A stretch of DNA of 64,000 bases, from positions 35,682 to 99,681 of the forward strand of contig CAAGCF010000044.1 in assembly GCA_900768265.1 (NCBI GenBank), in the 5' to 3' direction. Each line of letters opens with the position of its first letter. Position 1 is the stretch's first letter. Position numbers and translations under genes: made by a program. The notes beneath the pieces are model-generated. The model made no database searches. It was not told where the DNA came from and was given only the letters and a program-made list of their open reading frames with translations. Of this stretch, positions 25,382-33,065 are shown in pieces. Source of the DNA: an uncultured Collinsella sp. (GTDB lineage: Bacteria; Actinomycetota; Coriobacteriia; Coriobacteriales; Coriobacteriaceae).

Positions 25382-26332
25382 ATGGCTAAGCGTATTGTTG
25401 TCGCCTTGGGCGGAAACGCCCTCGGCGCCAACCTTCCCGAGCAGATGGAGGCCGTCAAGACGACTTCCAAGGCTATCGTCGACCTGATCGAGGAGGGCAA
25501 CGAGGTCGTCGTCGTGCACGGTAACGGCCCCCAGGTGGGCATGATCGCCAATGCGATGGCTGAGCTCACGCGCTCTAATCCTCAGAAGTACATTCCCTGC
25601 CCGCTGTCCGTTTGCGGCGCCATGAGCCAGGGCTACATTGGCTATGACCTGCAAAATGCGCTGCGCGAGGAAATGCTCGACCGCAATATCGACAAGGGCG
25701 TCGCCACCGTGCTTACCCAGGTCGAGGTCGCGGCGGACGATCCGGCCTTTGCCGACCCGGTCAAGCCGATCGGTCCGTGGATGAGCGAGGCCGAGGCCAA
25801 GGAGCTGGAGGCCGACCGCGGCTACCAGTTCATCCACGACGAGAAGCAGGGCTTCCGTCGCGTGGTTGCCTCGCCCAAGCCCGTGAACATCGTCGAGCTC
25901 GACACCATTAAGTCGCTCGTCGAGTCCAACCACGTGGTGATCTCCTGCGGCGGTGGCGGCATTCCCGTCACCAAGGCCCAGGGCAACCACCTTAAGGGCG
26001 CTGCCGCCGTCATCGATAAGGACTTTGCGGCCGAGAAGCTCGCCGAGCAACTCGACGCCGATGCCCTGATTATCCTGACGGCCGTGGAGAAGGTTGCCAT
26101 TGGCTTTGGCACCGACCACGAGCAGTGGCTCGACACGCTGACCGCGGCTGACGTAAAGCGTCTGTCCGAGGCCAATGAGTTCGGTCGCGGCTCCATGCTG
26201 CCCAAGGTCCAGGCTGCCTCGACGTTTGCCGAGAGCAAACCGGGTCGCACGGCGCTCATCACGCTGCTCGAGAAGGCGCGTGACGGTCTTGCCGGCAAGA
26301 CCGGTACCACGTTTACCGGCGACGCTGAGTAG
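25382..26332 (+). CDS. arcC: Carbamate kinase
   Basis: 316 residues, typical for carbamate kinase (ArcC/YqeA), which makes ATP from carbamoyl phosphate and ADP, releasing carbamate that decays to ammonia and CO2. Family sequence includes the N-terminal VVALGGNALG, the VVHGNGPQVG loop, PCPLSVCGAMSQGYIGYDLQ and VISCGGGGIPV. It is coupled to ygeW, as in E. coli, and gives the only substrate-level ATP step evident in the locus. No arcA or arcB homologue lies nearby, so an arginine-deiminase role is unlikely here. Confidence 0.95.
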   Translation: MAKRIVVALGGNALGANLPEQMEAVKTTSKAIVDLIEEGNEVVVVHGNGPQVGMIANAMAELTRSNPQKYIPCPLSVCGAMSQGYIGYDLQNALREEMLDRNIDKGVATVLTQVEVAADDPAFADPVKPIGPWMSEAEAKELEADRGYQFIHDEKQGFRRVVASPKPVNIVELDTIKSLVESNHVVISCGGGGIPVTKAQGNHLKGAAAVIDKDFAAEKLAEQLDADALIILTAVEKVAIGFGTDHEQWLDTLTAADVKRLSEANEFGRGSMLPKVQAASTFAESKPGRTALITLLEKARDGLAGKTGTTFTGDAE

Positions 26333-26352
26333 GCATATCGCACTGATGCAGA

Positions 26353-26386
26353 GGAGGGTGTCCTGCGCCGCGGGATGCCCTCCTTT
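26353..26386 (+). terminator. Weak terminator-like hairpin after arcC
   Basis: GGAGGGTGTCC (26353-26363) pairs with GGATGCCCTCC (26373-26383) including G-U pairs, followed by only TT, so termination may be partial before mocA. Confidence 0.5.
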
Positions 26387-26513
26387 GTGCTATGGAGAGC
26401 CAAGGGGCGTTCGCTGGAAAAAACGAGCGCGTGCCTGTTCCGACGGAGTGCGAGCTTGCTATGGTGGGTATAGCAACTATGATGTCCAAGGTAGCCAGGG
26501 GAGGTTTGCGGAG

Positions 26514-27128
26514 ATGAAACTCGGTTGCGTCATTATGGCTTCGGGCGAGGGCAAGCGGTTTGGCTCTAACAAGATGCTTGCCGATATCTATGGCAAGCCG
26601 CTGATTGCCTGGACTATCGATTCGGTTCCCCGGGGCTTTGACGTTGTGGTTTCGACGCGTTGGCCCGAGGTCGCCCAGATTTGCGAGGACAAGCATTGCC
26701 CGTGTGCGCTGCACGATGGCGAGCTGCGTAGCGAAAGCGTCCGTGCGGGCCTTTCGTGGGGGGCGAGTCGCGGCTGGAAGGGTTGCCTCTTTTTGCCGGG
26801 CGACCAGCCGCTTGTGAGCGCGGATTCTTTTGAGGCTATGGTTCGTGCATTTGATGAGCGTGGCCGCAAGCATCCGGTGCGTCTTGCGTGCAACGGTGAG
26901 CCTTCGAGCCCGGTGCTCTTTCCGGCGGAACTGTTCGATGCACTCATGTGTCTTGAGGGCAAGGACGGTGGCGGTTCGATTCTCAAGGACCGTATCGACG
27001 TGGTGCTGGTCGAGGCGCGTGCCTACGAGCTGTGGGACGTCGATACCGCCAAGGGACAGCGACGCATAACGGAGCATATCGCCGCCTGCTCGTATTTTGA
27101 TCGCGTGGCCAACTGCATCAATCAATAA
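26514..27128 (+). CDS. mocA: MocA-type molybdopterin nucleotidyltransferase
   Basis: A 204-residue NTP-transferase matching MocA (E. coli YgfJ), which adds cytidylate to molybdopterin to make the cofactor of xanthine-dehydrogenase-type enzymes. The nucleotide-binding loop reads MASGEGKRFGSNKML, close to the family LAAGxSxRMGxNK with changes, and LPGDQPLVSADSFEAM carries the metal-site Asp. A GGGAGG site precedes the ATG at 26514; the long open frame upstream is not used. Placement with yqeB, yqeC and xdhD supports a role in maturing the XdhD cofactor. The next gene starts 9 bases after the stop. Confidence 0.88.
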   Translation: MKLGCVIMASGEGKRFGSNKMLADIYGKPLIAWTIDSVPRGFDVVVSTRWPEVAQICEDKHCPCALHDGELRSESVRAGLSWGASRGWKGCLFLPGDQPLVSADSFEAMVRAFDERGRKHPVRLACNGEPSSPVLFPAELFDALMCLEGKDGGGSILKDRIDVVLVEARAYELWDVDTAKGQRRITEHIAACSYFDRVANCINQ

Positions 27129-27137
27129 GGAGCAATT

Positions 27138-28505
27138 ATGATCATCATCAAAAACGGCGCGCTCGTGACGCCACAGGGGCTTCGCCGCGCCGATCTTGCC
27201 ATGGATGGCGATAAGATCGTGCGGATCGCCGCGGCGATCGAGCCGGCCGAGGGCGATACCGTCGAAGATGCCGCGGGCTGTTGGGTGTTTCCCGGCTTTA
27301 TCGACGGCCACACGCACATGCAGTGCTGGACTGGCATGGATTGGACGGCCGATAGCTTTGAGACCGGTACGCGTGCGGCTGCCTGCGGCGGTACGACGAC
27401 CATCGTGGACTACGCGACGGCCGATCGCGGCGTGACCATGCCCGATGCCTTGGCCGAGTGGCATCGCCGCGCCGATGGCACCTGCACGGCTAACTACGCC
27501 TTTCATATGGCACTCGCCGAGTGGAACGAGCGTAACCGCGCCGATCTCTCGGCCATGCGCGAGGCGGGCGTATCGTCGTTCAAGACCTACTTTGCCTATG
27601 ACCACCTGCGCCTGGACGATGCCGAGACGCTCGAGGTGCTCGAGGAGCTCAAGCGTATTGGCGGCATACTGTGCGTGCATTGCGAGAACGGTACGCTGGT
27701 GAATGAGCTGCAGAAGCGCGTGTTTGAGCAGGGCATCCACGGGCCCGAGGGCCATGCGCTCAGCCGTCCGGATGTGTGCGAGGCCGAGGCAGTGAGCCGG
27801 CTGCTATATCTGGCGCACCTGGCCGGCGACGCACCGGTCAACGTGGTGCACCTTTCGACCAAGCTGGGGCTCGAGGCCATCCGCGCTGCCAAGGCGCGCG
27901 GGCAGAAGAATATCTATGTCGAGACCTGCCCTCAGTATCTGATGCTCGACGATACGTGCTACTTGGAGCAGGGCGAGGACGGCTTTGCGGGTGCCAAGTA
28001 TGTGATGAGTCCGCCGCTGCGCCATGCCGGCGACCGTGCGGCACTGCGCGAGGCGCTTGTGGCCGGCGAGATCGATACGATTGCGACCGACCACTGCAGC
28101 TTTAACCTGCACGGGCAAAAGGACCGCGGGCGCGACGACTTCCGCGCGATTCCCAACGGCGGGCCCGGTGTGGAGCATCGCCCCGTCGCGATCGCTACGA
28201 GCTTTGAGGGACAGCTGGGCCCCGAGGATCTGTGCCGCTTGATGAGCGAGAACCCGGCGCGCGTCTTTGGCATGTATCCGCGCAAGGGCTGTCTTGCCGA
28301 GGGTGCCGATGCCGACGTGTGCGTATGGGATCCCAAGGCGCGCTGGACGATCAGCGCCGCGACGCAGCATCAGGCCGTGGACTACACGCCGCTCGAGGGC
28401 TTTGAGGCGCACGGCCGCGCCAAGGCCGTGTTTGTGAACGGCGTGCTGGCTGCGCGCGACGGCGAGCCCACCGGAGCCCAACCCGGCCGCTACGTCCCCC
28501 GCTAA
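27138..28505 (+). CDS. hyuA: HyuA-type D-hydantoinase/dihydropyrimidinase
   Basis: A 455-residue cyclic amidohydrolase. The binuclear metal site is visible as GFIDGHTHM (His58, His60), the carboxylated lysine in VSSFKTYFAYD (Lys149), CVHCENG, NVVHLSTKLG and the TDHCSF aspartate. Dihydropyrimidinases and hydantoinases open five- or six-membered cyclic ureides. In E. coli hyuA lies beside ygeY in the same gene set. Here it probably opens the pyrimidine- or imidazole-derived ring after the redox step. It runs straight on from mocA, and a 67-bp palindrome separates it from the convergent yqeC. Confidence 0.92.
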   Translation: MIIIKNGALVTPQGLRRADLAMDGDKIVRIAAAIEPAEGDTVEDAAGCWVFPGFIDGHTHMQCWTGMDWTADSFETGTRAAACGGTTTIVDYATADRGVTMPDALAEWHRRADGTCTANYAFHMALAEWNERNRADLSAMREAGVSSFKTYFAYDHLRLDDAETLEVLEELKRIGGILCVHCENGTLVNELQKRVFEQGIHGPEGHALSRPDVCEAEAVSRLLYLAHLAGDAPVNVVHLSTKLGLEAIRAAKARGQKNIYVETCPQYLMLDDTCYLEQGEDGFAGAKYVMSPPLRHAGDRAALREALVAGEIDTIATDHCSFNLHGQKDRGRDDFRAIPNGGPGVEHRPVAIATSFEGQLGPEDLCRLMSENPARVFGMYPRKGCLAEGADADVCVWDPKARWTISAATQHQAVDYTPLEGFEAHGRAKAVFVNGVLAARDGEPTGAQPGRYVPR

Positions 28506-28531
28506 CAGCAAGGGCGCCGGATTCCCTTCGC

Positions 28532-28598
28532 AGTTGCGGTGAAATAGTTCCTGTTTAGCCGCCAAATAGGCCGTTTCAGGAACTATTCCACCGCAACT
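28532..28598. repeat. 67-bp palindrome, copy A
   Basis: It runs from AGTTGCGGTGAAATAG to CTATTCCACCGCAACT, with arms of about 22 bases paired apart from a G-U. Two more intergenic copies, each exactly 67 bp with the same ends, lie at 31326 and 32837. This copy sits between convergent hyuA and yqeC and could end transcription from both sides. Confidence 0.85.
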
Positions 28599-28623
28599 TA
28601 TATGTCTGGTGGGGCAGCGCCGG

Positions 28624-29358
28624 CTATTTGAGGCTGCTGGCGACGATGAGGCGGCCGAGGGCGGCCTCGAAGCGATCTGCCATCGTTGGGTCGGCAAGCG
28701 TGTCGACTTGGTTGAGCATGACGCGTGCGGTGCCGAGTCCCAGCGCCTGCACCTCGGCATTGAGCGCCATGGCGACGCGCTCTGGGGTGGCGGTGTCGGT
28801 GAGCTCGCAGCCGCAGTGCTCGCAGAAGATCTCGGGGCGGTGGACAACCTCGGCGACGGGCTTGCCCAGCCCCGAGGCGCCGACGACCCAGACAACGTTT
28901 GCCGTGGTGGCGGGAATTACCGGCTCCCAGGCGGCATGCGCCTTGAGCGGGAGTCGCTTGCTGCCATCTGCCTCGGCCAACACATAGTCAAAGCGCTGCG
29001 CCAGCTGGTCGAGCGGCTCGGCGGGGGCGGAGAGCTTGCCTGTCTCCGGGTCCAAAACACCCGCCTGGCAGATGCTTCCGCGGACAAGTCCCGCGCATGC
29101 CTCGCAGGTGCAGCCGGGAACATGCAGGGTCCTCGGCTTCCAAGGCGCGGCGTCCAGGCGACGGCTCGACCCGTCCCATGGCACGCCGGCGACGGGAAGC
29201 ATATGCGTGGTGGTGCAGAGGAGCACGCGGCCGCCAGCGCGCATAAGCTCAAGGCCCAGCGTCTTCAGCAGCGTCGACTTGCCGCCACTGCCGATAATTG
29301 CGGTAATGCCCGGCTCGATCTTGAGTGCGGAGGCAAGGTTTCCGCTCGTCGTTTCCAT
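28624..29358 (-). CDS. yqeC: YqeC-type selenium-dependent hydroxylase accessory protein
   Basis: A 244-residue P-loop protein matching YqeC, genomically tied to selenium-dependent molybdenum hydroxylases. The nucleotide-binding loop IIGSGGKSTLLKTL lies near residues 20-33; VLAEADGSKRLPLKAH and the NQVDTL segment are family features. CTCEACAG and FCEHCGCE are cysteine pairs that may bind metal. Its role is not firmly established, but it is thought to act in making or inserting the labile selenium cofactor. It is divergent from yqeB, sharing a 102-base promoter region, and convergent with hyuA. Confidence 0.9.
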   Translation of the reverse strand: METTSGNLASALKIEPGITAIIGSGGKSTLLKTLGLELMRAGGRVLLCTTTHMLPVAGVPWDGSSRRLDAAPWKPRTLHVPGCTCEACAGLVRGSICQAGVLDPETGKLSAPAEPLDQLAQRFDYVLAEADGSKRLPLKAHAAWEPVIPATTANVVWVVGASGLGKPVAEVVHRPEIFCEHCGCELTDTATPERVAMALNAEVQALGLGTARVMLNQVDTLADPTMADRFEAALGRLIVASSLK

Positions 29359-29460
29359 CTGTTCACCGCCGTATAATACTGTGATAATAAATAATCATCA
29401 GAGTAGCGGTTGAACCGCTTTTGCTCTGCTCAAACCGTAGCACAGGGAGGTGCCCCGGGA
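29359..29460. promoter_or_regulatory. yqeC/yqeB divergent promoter
   Basis: A short AT-rich stretch contains TATAAT at 29372-29377 on the plus strand and TATTAT on the minus strand, as expected for back-to-back promoters. The yqeB ribosome-binding site AGGGAGG is at the end. Confidence 0.5.
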
Positions 29461-30255
29461 ATGCTCGTTTATGTTCGCGGCGCTGGCGATATCGCCACGG
29501 GCGTCGCCGCTCGCTTGGTGCGCGCCGGCGTGTCGGTCGTTATGGCCGATATCGCGGTTCCCACGTGCATCCGCCGCACAATCAGTTTTTGCGAGGCCAT
29601 TCGCCTGGGCGAGGTCGAGGTCGAAGGCATTCGCGCTCGCTTGGCGCAGACGCCGGCTGAGGCGCTTGAGATCACCGAGGCTGGAGACGTCGCCGTCGTG
29701 GTGGACCCCCAGGCCAAGATGCTCGATGAGCTTAAACCCGCGGCTGTGATCGACGCGATTTTGGCCAAGCGCAACCTGGGTACCACGCGCGACATGGCGC
29801 CTGCCGTCATCGCCGTGGGGCCGGGCTTTACCGCGCCGGTTGACTGCGACGCCGTGGTCGAGACCGTGCGCGGGCATTTTCTCGGCCGTGTCATTACCCA
29901 AGGTTCGCCCCAGCCCAACACGGGCGTGCCGGGCATTATCGCCGGCTATGGCAAGGAGCGTGTTATCCACAGCCCCGCCGCCGGTGTGTTTCGGTCCGCC
30001 CGCGCAATCGGCGACATCGTGAGCGCCGGAGACGTGATTGGCTATGCGGGCGATACGCCCATGTGCACGCAGATCGATGGCTGTCTGCGCGGGCTTTTGG
30101 CGAACGGCGTGCAGGTGACTGAGGGCTTTAAATGCGCCGATGTCGATCCCCGCGGCGATGCCAGCTATATCAACTACATTTCGGACAAGGCGACGTCGGT
30201 CGGCGGCGGCGTGCTCGAGGCACTCGCTATGCTCACCGATGTCTTTAGAGGATAG
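29461..30255 (+). CDS. yqeB: YqeB-type selenium-dependent molybdenum hydroxylase maturation protein
   Basis: 264 residues matching the YqeB (EF2563) family, which occurs with selenium-dependent molybdenum hydroxylases. It begins MLVYVRGAGDIATGVAARL, a Rossmann-like start, with later GPGFTAPVDCDAVVETVRG and GVPGIIAGYGKERVIHSP. It is thought to help place selenium on the molybdenum site; the mechanism is unproven. The ATG at 29461 is preferred over an upstream TTG because AGGGAGG lies in front. The xdhC gene follows after 9 bases. Confidence 0.92.
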   Translation: MLVYVRGAGDIATGVAARLVRAGVSVVMADIAVPTCIRRTISFCEAIRLGEVEVEGIRARLAQTPAEALEITEAGDVAVVVDPQAKMLDELKPAAVIDAILAKRNLGTTRDMAPAVIAVGPGFTAPVDCDAVVETVRGHFLGRVITQGSPQPNTGVPGIIAGYGKERVIHSPAAGVFRSARAIGDIVSAGDVIGYAGDTPMCTQIDGCLRGLLANGVQVTEGFKCADVDPRGDASYINYISDKATSVGGGVLEALAMLTDVFRG

Positions 30256-30264
30256 AAGGCGGCA

Positions 30265-31308
30265 ATGGAAAAGCTCGATGTTGTGAATGCGGCGCTTGCC
30301 GCCCTGCGTGCTGGCAAGACGTGCGAGCTGGTGGTCGTGGCCGGCACGGCAGGGTCATCGCCGCGCGGCGTGGGCGCTTGGATGGCCGTCTTTGCCGATG
30401 GTAGCCAAGCGGGCACCATCGGCGGCGGCAAGATTGAGCTCTTTGCGCTGAATGAGGCGCGCGAGCTCCTGAGCGCGGGACAGTCGCGTCTGGTCCGCTA
30501 CACCATGGGCGGCGAGAACTCCGATACCGGCATGATCTGCGGCGGAGCCATCTGCCTGTGCTATCTGCACCTGGATGCGACCCAGGCACCGTTGTTCCAG
30601 GAAATTGCCGACGTCTTGGCCTATCGGCGCATCGGCGACTTCGTCATCGACTTTGAGCCGTTTATCGCGAGCGCGCTCGAGGGCGATGTGGCCGAGTACC
30701 ATGGCGAGGAATCGCGCCGCACCATTGACGGCTGCCTCGAGCTTTCGCTGGTGGAGGAGGGGAGTAAGGTCACCTACACCAACGCGGCCTCCGAGATTCC
30801 CGCGGCGCACATCGAGACGCTCTGCCCCGAGGGCCTGACCTATATCTTTGGCTGTGGACACGTGGGCGCCGCGACGGCGCGCGTACTCACGGCGGCGGGC
30901 TTTGCTGTTGTGGCGTGCGATGACCGCCCCGGCACGCTGACCTCCGAATGGGTGCCCGGTGTCTACGACCGTCGTCTGGTTGATTACAAGAACCTGAGCA
31001 AGCAGTGCCCCATCGGCCCGCGCGACTTGGTGGTCGTGGCTACAGCAGGCCACAAGTCCGATATCGACGTGGTGATCCAGGCCATGCGCGCCAAACCCGC
31101 CTATCTGGGCTGCTTGGGCTCGCGCCGTAAGACGGCCTTTGTGCGCGCCCGCCTGGAGCAGGAGGGCTTTACACAGGACGAGATCGACGAGCTGCACCTG
31201 CCGATCGGCGTTGCCATCGAGGCCGAGGACCCCGAGGAGATCGCCATCTCCATCGCCGCCGAGATGATCCACCTGCGCCGCACCAAACTCGTCCCCCGCA
31301 AACGCTAG
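30265..31308 (+). CDS. xdhC: XdhC/CoxI-type molybdenum cofactor insertion factor
   Basis: A 347-residue two-domain XdhC protein. The N-terminal XdhC/CoxI part has TAGSSPRGVGAWMAVF and the cysteine-bearing TGMICGGAICLCYL; the C-terminal Rossmann domain begins IFGCGHVGAATARVL and contains LGCLGSRRKT. XdhC binds molybdenum cofactor, supports replacement of the oxo by a terminal sulfur ligand, and delivers it to xanthine dehydrogenase. With MocA, YqeB and YqeC this completes a dedicated maturation kit for XdhD. Confidence 0.9.
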   Translation: MEKLDVVNAALAALRAGKTCELVVVAGTAGSSPRGVGAWMAVFADGSQAGTIGGGKIELFALNEARELLSAGQSRLVRYTMGGENSDTGMICGGAICLCYLHLDATQAPLFQEIADVLAYRRIGDFVIDFEPFIASALEGDVAEYHGEESRRTIDGCLELSLVEEGSKVTYTNAASEIPAAHIETLCPEGLTYIFGCGHVGAATARVLTAAGFAVVACDDRPGTLTSEWVPGVYDRRLVDYKNLSKQCPIGPRDLVVVATAGHKSDIDVVIQAMRAKPAYLGCLGSRRKTAFVRARLEQEGFTQDEIDELHLPIGVAIEAEDPEEIAISIAAEMIHLRRTKLVPRKR

Positions 31309-31325
31309 TCGCATCCCCACCAATA

Positions 31326-31392
31326 AGTTGCGGTGAAATAGTTCCTAGATAAGCCTGACGGGCGGTCAGCCAGGAACTATTTCACCGCAACT
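31326..31392. repeat. 67-bp palindrome, copy B
   Basis: Same ends as copy A (AGTTGCGGTGAAATAGTTCC and its complement) with a different centre. It sits between xdhC and the second permease. Confidence 0.85.
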
Positions 31393-31509
31393 GCTGTTTG
31401 ACCCCGGGGGATGCAGGATTGCGGGTCAAAATGCTACCTGTGCCATATGCCCTATAATGTCCGCCCGTTGAGCGGCATGGGGCCGCTGCCTAGGGTATGG
31501 GAGGCGCAA

Positions 31510-32823
31510 ATGGCAGAGTCGGCAGCAGGGGACGCACTGTTCGAGCGTACGGGAAAAGTATCGTTTGTGCAGGTATTGCCCCATGCGTTGCAGCATGTGC
31601 TGGCGGCGTTCGCGGGCATCGTCACGCCCGCCATCATCATCGCGTCGGTCTGTGGCTTTACCCCTCAAGAGGAGGCCGCCGTCATCCAGGCATCGCTGGT
31701 TCTCTCGGCGCTCGACATTTTCCTTCAACAGTTCCCCATAAAAGGTGTCGTCGGTTCGGGCCTGCCCATCGTGATGGGCGCGAGCTTTACCTTCGTGCCG
31801 GCGCTCAAGGCAGTTGGTCTTGAGCTTGGCTTTGAGGCCGTGCTGGGCGCCCAGGTAATCGGCGGCGCGCTCGTCGTGCTCTTCGGCCTGCTGTTTAAGC
31901 GCGTAAGCTTTCTGTTCCCGGCCCCGGTGCTTGGCACCGTTATCTTTGTCATTGGCCTGTCGTTATGCCCGGTGGCAGTTGCCTCCATGGCGGGCGGGGA
32001 GGGCGCGGCCGATTTTGGCAGTGTCACCAACTGGGCCGTCGCACTTGTGACGTTCGTCGTCACCTTTATGGCTGGCAACTACGGCAAGGGCGCGCTTAGG
32101 CTGGGCAGCATCCTGGCTGGTATCTGCGCGGGCTTTGTTTTGGCTGCGGTGTTGGGCATGGTCGATTTCTCGGCCATCGCGACTGCCAGCTGGTTCGCCC
32201 CGCCGGCTCTGGGCGCCCATCGCCTGGTGTTCGATCCGGCCGCGTGCGCCGTCGTGGGCGTCGTCGCCATTGTCAACGCCGTGCAGGTTATGGGCGAGTT
32301 TGCCGCTGTCTCGTCCGCTGCGCTCGACACCCCTGCGACCGATAGCCAGATCTCGGGTGGCCTGATCGCCAACGGCCTGGTCGGTATGCTGTCGGGCTTT
32401 TTGGGCGGCGTCCCCACGGCCACCTTTGGCCAGAACGTAGGCATTATCGCCGAGAACAAGGTTGTCAACCGCATGGTCTTTACGCTCGCGGCGGCTATTT
32501 TGCTCATTGCGGGCCTGCTGCCCAAGTGCGCGGCAGTGCTCACGTCCATTCCGCAGCCGGTAATCGGCGGCGCCACGATCGGCGTGTTCGCAACCATCGG
32601 CATGAACGGTGTGGTCATGTTTGCCCGCCACGGCCTGTCTCAGCGCGATACCACGCTCATGGGTCTCTCTATCGCCTTTGGCACGGGCATTGAGCGCACG
32701 GCCGGCGCGCTTGCCGGCGCTGGATTCCCCGCATGGGTCGGCACTGTCTTTGGCGGATCCTCCATTGCCGTCGCCGCGCTCGTTGCTGTGATCCTCAACC
32801 TGGTCCTCCCACGTCAAAAATAA
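31510..32823 (+). CDS. NCS2-family xanthine/urate-type permease, copy 2
   Basis: A 437-residue multi-span permease of the same family as the gene at 5213, with QHVLAAFAGIVTPAIIIASV near the start and TATFGQNVGIIAENKVVNRM in the second half. Starting at 31510 (MAESAAGD) is favoured because GGGAGG lies 5 bases upstream; the frame is open further back but without start signals. The two permeases differ widely outside the core motifs, so they may carry different purines, or one urate and one xanthine. It closes the second purine arm and is flanked on both sides by the 67-bp palindromes. Confidence 0.88.
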   Translation: MAESAAGDALFERTGKVSFVQVLPHALQHVLAAFAGIVTPAIIIASVCGFTPQEEAAVIQASLVLSALDIFLQQFPIKGVVGSGLPIVMGASFTFVPALKAVGLELGFEAVLGAQVIGGALVVLFGLLFKRVSFLFPAPVLGTVIFVIGLSLCPVAVASMAGGEGAADFGSVTNWAVALVTFVVTFMAGNYGKGALRLGSILAGICAGFVLAAVLGMVDFSAIATASWFAPPALGAHRLVFDPAACAVVGVVAIVNAVQVMGEFAAVSSAALDTPATDSQISGGLIANGLVGMLSGFLGGVPTATFGQNVGIIAENKVVNRMVFTLAAAILLIAGLLPKCAAVLTSIPQPVIGGATIGVFATIGMNGVVMFARHGLSQRDTTLMGLSIAFGTGIERTAGALAGAGFPAWVGTVFGGSSIAVAALVAVILNLVLPRQK

Positions 32824-32836
32824 CGCCCCATATATG

Positions 32837-32903
32837 AGTTGCGGTGGAATACGGACTGTTTAAGCCTGTTAGGCTGCCAAACAGTCCCTAGTCCACCGCA
32901 ACT
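32837..32903. repeat. 67-bp palindrome, copy C
   Basis: Ends AGTTGCGGTGGAATA and CCACCGCAACT, the same overall length as copies A and B, but with inner arms changed to CGGACTGTTT paired with AAACAGTCCC. The paired change suggests the stem itself is kept. Confidence 0.85.
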
Positions 32904-33065
32904 TATTTGGGGATGGCTGGATGCTGGGGCTTTACCCGGCAATGTTGCGCAACAACGTTTGGCAGTTCGCTCCTAGCATATGCTTAGAAGAGATTGCGCT
33001 CCGCCATGCACGTGGGCGCTCAAGCATGCCCATCTTAAGCGGGCGTCGAACGAGGGGGAGCTTGG

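Noticed and set aside
28559..28565. Simple rho-independent terminator at the 67-bp palindrome copy A
   Set aside because: Not excluded as a terminator by function, but neither strand has a proper T-run after the stem, and the exact 67-bp length in three copies points to a repetitive element first.
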